NCBI RefSeq assembly: GCF_000471905.2
Contig: NW_006499776.1
Span: 4,430,085 to 4,494,084, forward strand
Reading direction: 5' to 3'
Length of the DNA stretch: 64,000 bases
DNA from: Amborella trichopoda
Taxonomy: Eukaryota > Streptophyta > Magnoliopsida > Amborellales > Amborellaceae
Under the pieces are notes generated by a model, which saw nothing but the letters and a program-made list of their open reading frames with translations, searched no databases and was not told where the DNA came from. Position 1 is the stretch's first letter. Every line of letters starts with the position of its first letter. The position numbers and the translations under genes are program-made. Positions 59,291 through 64,000 of the stretch are shown one piece after another.

Positions 59291-60314
59291 CAATTGAAGG
59301 AACTTTTGAAGGCAAAATCTCGAAATCTGGGTAAATGAACTGACGCATGAGCAAGTTGGTTCTAAGGTTACCCAAGTGTGCCACTGTGGAATCGGTGACA
59401 GTCAAGGCTCAGGAAAGAGCTTATGAAAATGCCTAATAGAGGGATATTTCTGAATAAAAGCTGATTCTTCTAAAGACAGGACTTCCCAAGCCTGTCGAGC
59501 CATTTTAGTCACCTTCGTTTTGAACAAGTCTGCGCACGGAACTCGAAGTCTAAAAGGTTGTCTACTAGCCTCTTTTCCAAAGAGGGGAACATGTTCAGCT
59601 CAAAGAGAGATGCTCGGCTGAAAAGTTGAAAAGCGGCTTTAAGAAGATCATGTTCATTGTCTGTTGAAACATTACTGCGATTAAGCCTGGTGAGTTGTGT
59701 AGGGAAAGGCATCATGGCCTACGAAACAACAAAGCCTCCCCGGATGCGCCAGACAAGAGGATGAATAACTTGTCCCGAAAAGGAGGTGACCACAATAGCT
59801 GAGCCTATGATAGGTTCCCTTTGAGCAGAAGATGCGTGGCTCCCTCTTAATGTGGCAAGAGGGATCACCTTGTTGCTCATGATTATAAGGTCATACTCCC
59901 TCTCACATCCAGAGACAGGAGGTTGAGGAGAGGGATAAGATTCATTCTCAGTAATAAGAGGCTCCTTGTCCTCAATAACCATAAGGTCCCTACTTGAAGA
60001 AGCCTGCCTCTTGGCAGCTTTAGAAGCCTGCCTCCTGACAGCTTTAGAAGCCTTGGTCGATCGTCGAGAAGACATATGTCAGAGGACACTAATTATCGCC
60101 GAAGGCAGGACTATCACTGTCTGTCGTCAGGAGGGAATCGCCGCCTCGCGATCAACCGAGGGTTATCGCCTTCCCACGACCAAGGCGTATTAATGCCTCG
60201 CTCCAGCTTTAAGCACATGTCACACGTGCGTCCCTTGAAATTTGGGCACACTGCCTGACACTTGCGGCACGACCTGTCATCCCGCGTGCAAAGGACGACC
60301 GTTCGCCGTCCCAC
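59220..60314 (-). pseudogene. Unidentified minus-strand reading frames (retroelement ORF?)
   Basis: I do not recognise this protein. Read from 60,314: a short Cys-rich frame (C-x6-C-x2-C-x3-C-x6-C-x2-C within about 30 residues). Then from 60,075 a 118-residue frame starts MSSRRSTKASKAVRRQASKA, very basic, followed by an acidic DLMVIEDKEPLITENES and SGQVIHPLVWRIRGGFV. After a stop, 59,715-59,509 continues with LFSRASLFELNMFPSLEKRL, and 59,405-59,220 gives LRTNLLMRQFIYPDFEILPS. The frames lie downstream of a TATA-containing segment on the same strand, so they could be the first ORF of an LTR element. Stops break them. Confidence 0.35.
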
Positions 60315-61040
60315 GACCCTTCATCTCTTCAACCGTTACGACCCTCCAACCCTTTGGGTTCCCATCGACGTTGCCCCACCTGGCTGGGAATCCACCCCTG
60401 TCAATCGAGAAAACCCTGCCCCGCCTTCCACTCATTGCCAGAATTAGCAGAAAACCACCAGAATCCACATAAGGATTCCTTAAGACCTTGCATATCTCTG
60501 TTCTCCCTCCTGTTCCCACTTTAGCGAGTTCACCACCAACTCACTAGAATTCCATTGAGTTCCTGATGAGCCCACTGCTATTCTCCCTTCTTCTCCTCCG
60601 ATAACCAGAGGGCCTACCGAGCCCTCAGAACTTGTTGTAATCTCCCCTTCAGCAGTAAAACGACCGGAGAAGCGTTCAAACCCTGACAGGGAACCTCTGC
60701 AAGTCCTGCTAAGGCCCCGAGAAGCCCTGTTCCTTGCTCAGCAAGCCTCAGCACTTCCCAAAAAGGTTTGCAGTCACAGTCCGAAGCTTTGTGACCTCTT
60801 GAAGCTCGCCAGAAAATCTCCTAACTGCCTATCTTTACAAATTGTGATAAAAAAACCTTTGCCAGAAGCTTGGGTCCTCCCTCTCTAAAAACCCCTCTAC
60901 TGTTTTACCCTTCGATAAAACAGTAAAGTGGGGTTTTTCCCCTTTTATACCCAGCAGTGTCGTAAACTGCGATCGAGAAACGTGAAATGACACTTCAATC
61001 CCCAGTTCTTAACAGCAATAAGACCAGGCCGGGGCAAGTC
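60315..61040 (-). repeat. Inverted copy of the TATA-containing segment
   Basis: Minus-strand homolog of 4,190-4,990. It has TGGGTATAAAA near 60,955 (minus strand), TTATCGAAGGGTAAAACAGT near 60,915, and a matching AGGGCTTCTCGGGGCC block near 60,715. Homology continues to about 60,430 (CAGGGTTTTCTCGATTGAC). Plus-strand frames here have no known domain. Confidence 0.65.
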
Positions 61041-61430
61041 AAGCTCGAGACTCGAGAGGGCTATCGCCGCACGCCTTCTTCAAGGGCCATTGTCGCGTGC
61101 CCTCGTCAAAGGGTCATCACCGCGTGCCTTCGTCAAGGGCCATCACCATGGGCCTTCATTAAGGGCCATCGCCACGGGCCCTCGTCAAAGGGTCATCACC
61201 GCACGCCTTCGTCAAGGGCCATCACTGCGGGCCTCGTCGAAAGAATTATAGCTGCTCACCTTCGTCAAGGGCCATCCTCGCACGCCTCATCGAAAGAATT
61301 CTCACCATGTGCCTTCATCAAGGGCCATCACCGCCTGCCTCAACGAAAGAATTATCGCCACGCATTTTGCCAAGGACCACTACCGCACGCTTCATCAAGG
61401 GGTCTAATGCCACGGGTGCCATCCGACACT
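61041..61430. repeat. ~27-bp minisatellite
   Basis: About 14 imperfect units of CCTTCGTCAAGGGCCATCACCGCACG. Some carry CCTCGTCGAAAGAATTATCG instead, giving a partly alternating two-type pattern in the right half. The reverse complement of one unit (GAAGGCGTGCGGCGATAGCCC) is the opening of the TATA-containing segment at 4,122, so the array looks like an expansion of that segment's first unit. A 148-codon plus-strand frame across it is a repeat by-product. Confidence 0.8.
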
Positions 61431-61589
61431 TAGTGCCATGCGCATGCCATGACACTCTTAGCTGGACCCTCGTCCTGTACTCTCAAGAATTCATCCCCAG
61501 CACCACAGCCTCACTCCTCTAGGAGTCTAGCCCCCAGTGATGGCTCTATTCCCCATAGAGTCAAATTCCCTCACCACTCCACGATCCAA

Positions 61590-62030
61590 ACTATATGACC
61601 TTAAACTGTAGTGATGGTCTAGTTGTACAACCTTAAACTGCATGGTCCATGCTGCATGACCTTAAACTGCACAGCCACGGTCAAAACTATATGACTTTAA
61701 ACTGTAGCGATGGTCCAGTTGTACGACCTTAAACTGCATAGTCCTTGTTGCATGACTCAAAACTGTATGACCATGGTCCGAACTATTTGACCTTAAACTA
61801 TAGCAAAGGTCTAGTTGCACGACCTTAAATTGCATAGTCCTTGTCCCATGACTCAAAACTGTACGAGCACGATCCATACTACATGACCTTAAACTGCATA
61901 GCCATGTTTCAAACTATACGACCTTAAACTATAATGAAGGTCTAGCTACACAACCTTACACTGCACGATTCTAGCCACATGACTTTAAACTGCATAGCCA
62001 TGGTCCAGGCTACAAGACCCTAAAATTGTA
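61590..62030. repeat. ACCTTAAACTG satellite, block 1
   Basis: Subunits of about 29-36 bp, each with a (C/T)GACCTTAAACTG(C/T)A core and differing tails (ATAGCCATGGTCCAAACTAT; TAGCGATGGTCCAGTTG; TGGTCCATGCTGC). They tend to cycle in threes with a period near 97-100 bp, though less regularly than in block 2. Confidence 0.85.
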
Positions 62031-62524
62031 ACGCACGGCACGACAAAGGGTCCATATGCACAACTCCAATCGAGGGATAGAACACCTTCTCGCTGAAAGG
62101 GTATTTCATCAACATCCCTAGTGGAGTTAGATATGTGCGAGAGTCACACCTACCCCTTTAACACCTAATGGGCTTGTTTCACACCAACATCCGAGTAAGA
62201 GTCACGTCTTACTACGACCCACTATCCCGAGGAAGTTTAAGGCCCTTCTTATCTGCTCAACCCTCATGGGGTTCATCTGTGCTCTAGCTTGTCATCCTCA
62301 ACAGAGTCACATGCATACAACTGCTCATTATCCCCAAGAGGTCACACTGAACCTCCTAATCCCGGGTGAGGTCACGTCTGTCTGCCACTTCTCGAGTGTC
62401 GCCATCTTTGTCTAAACCTCTCACTTGTGTGTAGCCTTAACTATCTCCATCCCCAGGGAGTCAAATTGCTATCCACCCATTCCTCATGTAGCTTTACCTA
62501 CATGTCGAATCACACATTAGGTCG
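62031..62524. other. Spacer between satellite blocks
   Basis: No gene. Irregular words GAGTCACA, CCCGAG(G/T)AG and CATCCC recur at about 45-60 bp spacing, suggesting an older, more diverged tandem array. Reading frames are short on both strands. Confidence 0.45.
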
Positions 62525-62975
62525 TATTGCATGACCTTAAACTGCGCAACCCTGGTCCATGCTGCATGACATTAAACTGCATAGCCATGGTCCAAACTAT
62601 ATGACCTTAAACTGTAGCAGAGGTCTCATTGCATGACCTTAAACTATATGGTCCATGCTGCATGACCTTAAACTGTATAGCGATGGTCCAAACTATATGA
62701 CCTTAAACTGTAATGGAGGTCTCATTGCACGACCTTAAACTACATGGTCCATGCTACATGACCTCAAACTGCATAGCCATGGTCAAAACTATATGACCTT
62801 AAATTATAGCGGAGGTCTCATTGCACGACCTTAAACTGCATGGTCATAGTTGCATGACTTTAAACTGCATAACCAAGGTCCAGCTGTATGACCCTAAACT
62901 ATAGTGCACGTCTCGGTCGCATGACGTTAAACTGCTTTGCTCATGTCCAGGATGCATGACCTTAAAGACACCCCA
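62525..62975. repeat. ACCTTAAACTG satellite, block 2, ~97-bp higher-order unit
   Basis: Three consecutive ~97-bp units, starting near 62,564, 62,661 and 62,757. Each consists of three related ~32-bp subunits in the order ATAGCCATGGTCC / TAGCGGAGGTCTCATTGC / CATGGTCCATGCTGC, each led by ATGACCTTAAACTG or CGACCTTAAACTG. Neighbouring subunits within a unit differ more than equivalent subunits between units. Confidence 0.88.
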
Positions 62976-63778
62976 ACATACGCCCACACACCTTTTATGT
63001 ACATCTTCGCATACGTCTTCCCTAACCGACTCATTTGTGTGTGCATACCGCCTCCATTTCCTCCTTGGTGAGCCTACATACACGCACACGCCCTTTACGT
63101 GCATATTTGCACACGCCTTCCTTTGCTGGCCCATATGTGTTCGTGCACCACCTTCGCCACCATTACCATCTTTTCCTCTAGTGAGTCTTACCCATGCTCA
63201 CCAAACAGTGAACCCTTCCGCAAGCCATACTCTCCATCAGCTAGTGGGTCACCATTGTTCACCCACCATCCATCCGTCATCAACTCTTCACAAGGCAACT
63301 TCATGCCATCTTCCCAAGTGAGTCAAAGTTATCACTAAGCTCACTCTATGGCCTCTACAAACTACCATTCACCACCACTACAGTCCAGCCATATGACCCT
63401 AAACTATGGTGCACGTCCTGACCGCATGACGTTAAGAGGCTTCACATAGGTCTCGAAGGCACGACTCTAAATACGCCTTCACATGAAAAAAAGGGGGGCA
63501 TGGTGTACACTAGACAAGGGAACGCCATGAGTAAAAATGACGAACGGGCATGGTCACGAAACCATGAGTAAGAGAGTTATGTGGAACACAAAATCCAGGT
63601 ATGGTGAAAAACCTCAAAGGGGCATTGTGAGTAAAAATAGATGAAAAGGGTGGATATGACAGCAGGTCATGGGTAAAAGAGCCCAGAAATAACAAAAGGT
63701 CGTGAAAACCATCTTCACGATGCTATTTCCCTTGTTCAAGTGAAAACCTGCAAAAGAGCGCTTGGACCGACAAGACCG
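62976..63778. other. Repeat-rich non-coding DNA left of LTR1 end
   Basis: No gene supported. 62,980-63,160 has two diverged copies of a ~90-bp unit (CACACC(T/C)TTTATGTACAT...ATGTGTGTGCAT). An isolated ATGACCCTAAACTATGGTGC satellite subunit lies near 63,393. A seven-A, six-G run is at 63,486-63,498. 63,500-63,720 has loose GGCATGGT(C/G)-AAAACC-GAGTAAAA repeats. Pro/His/Ser-rich frames at 62,956-63,338 have no recognised domain. Confidence 0.5.
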
Positions 63779-64000
63779 GTTAGGTGCCTCGATCTCGCCA
63801 TCCGAATCCTTTGAGTATCGGGTAGCACGTGTCACAGGTTTCTACCAACTGGTGAGAGAGGAATTTAAGGTGGGTTTGCGACTTACTTGGGCTGGCTCAC
63901 ATGGGCGCTCTCTTAAATCAGGAAGAAAGCCCCTCAGTAATAAAACTGGTTCGGAATCACCTCCCTTGGCTTGTATTCTTCTGTTTTCTACAATCACACA
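63779..64000 (-). mobile_element. LTR1 3' end, minus strand, running off the window
   Basis: Reverse complement of LTR1's last ~220 bp. On the minus strand it reads TGTGTGATTGTAGAAAACAG at the window edge, through GGGGCTTTCTTCCTGATTTA, to GAGGCACCTAACC at 63,779. It is most like copy 1 (3,840-4,121). Beyond its end the sequence is satellite-like DNA and not the TTGGC-ACTCC primer site. Confidence 0.85.

Noticed and set aside
60987..61433. 148-codon plus-strand frame
   Set aside because: Period and composition follow the 27-bp minisatellite. The homologous segment at 4,122 has no such frame.
62525..62975. CRISPR-like array of ~32-bp units
   Set aside because: The spacers are themselves repeats in a higher-order unit, and the context is a plant genome.

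Overview
The window is nuclear DNA of a flowering plant. It holds one host gene of the plant-specific BAHD acyltransferase family with a spliceosomal intron, surrounded and invaded by decayed plant retrotransposons: Ty3/gypsy of the Tat-like and chromovirus types, Ty1/copia, and L1-type LINEs. No bacterial or organellar gene, tRNA, rRNA or CRISPR array was recognised. The species cannot be named from the sequence.

Left block (1-17,283), all mobile DNA. It starts with the end of a LINE RNase H domain and a 127-bp tandem repeat. A long LTR follows (859-4,121, called LTR1 here), then a TATA-containing segment (4,122-5,030). Next is a minus-strand Tat-like gag/pol remnant (8,258 down to 5,860). 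A plus-strand LTR1 with leader (8,259-12,950) interrupts it. That leader meets an inverted leader and LTR1 fragment (12,951-14,970). The block ends with a 5'-truncated Ty1/copia element and its 3' LTR (16,648-17,283).

Centre (17,284-32,730), the host gene. The promoter region carries a 33-bp tandem duplication. Exon 1 (18,098-18,550) and exon 2 (30,857-31,765) together encode an intact 453-residue BAHD enzyme with HVVGD and DFGWG motifs. The 12.3-kb intron holds a decayed minus-strand copia element, an AT-rich block of reiterated modules with a Helitron-like 3' end, and a 5'-truncated LINE with a poly(A) tail.

Right block (32,731-64,000), a nest of three LTR elements. Chromovirus C (minus) spans 32,731-41,929, and its 5' LTR is interrupted at 41,930 by Tat-like element A (plus). 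Element A is interrupted inside its reverse transcriptase at 50,154 by Tat-like element B (plus, LTR1 family). B loses recognisable coding near 59,290. Beyond it lie unidentified minus-strand reading frames, an inverted copy of the TATA-containing segment, a ~27-bp minisatellite, a ~97-bp higher-order satellite in two blocks, and a minus-strand LTR1 end at the right edge.

Only the BAHD gene looks functional; every retroelement frame has stops or frameshifts. The most unusual structures are the repeated GGGCGACAC-loop-GTGTCGCCC hairpins of element A, the variable minisatellite core of LTR1, the higher-order satellite, and the retroelement-filled BAHD intron.
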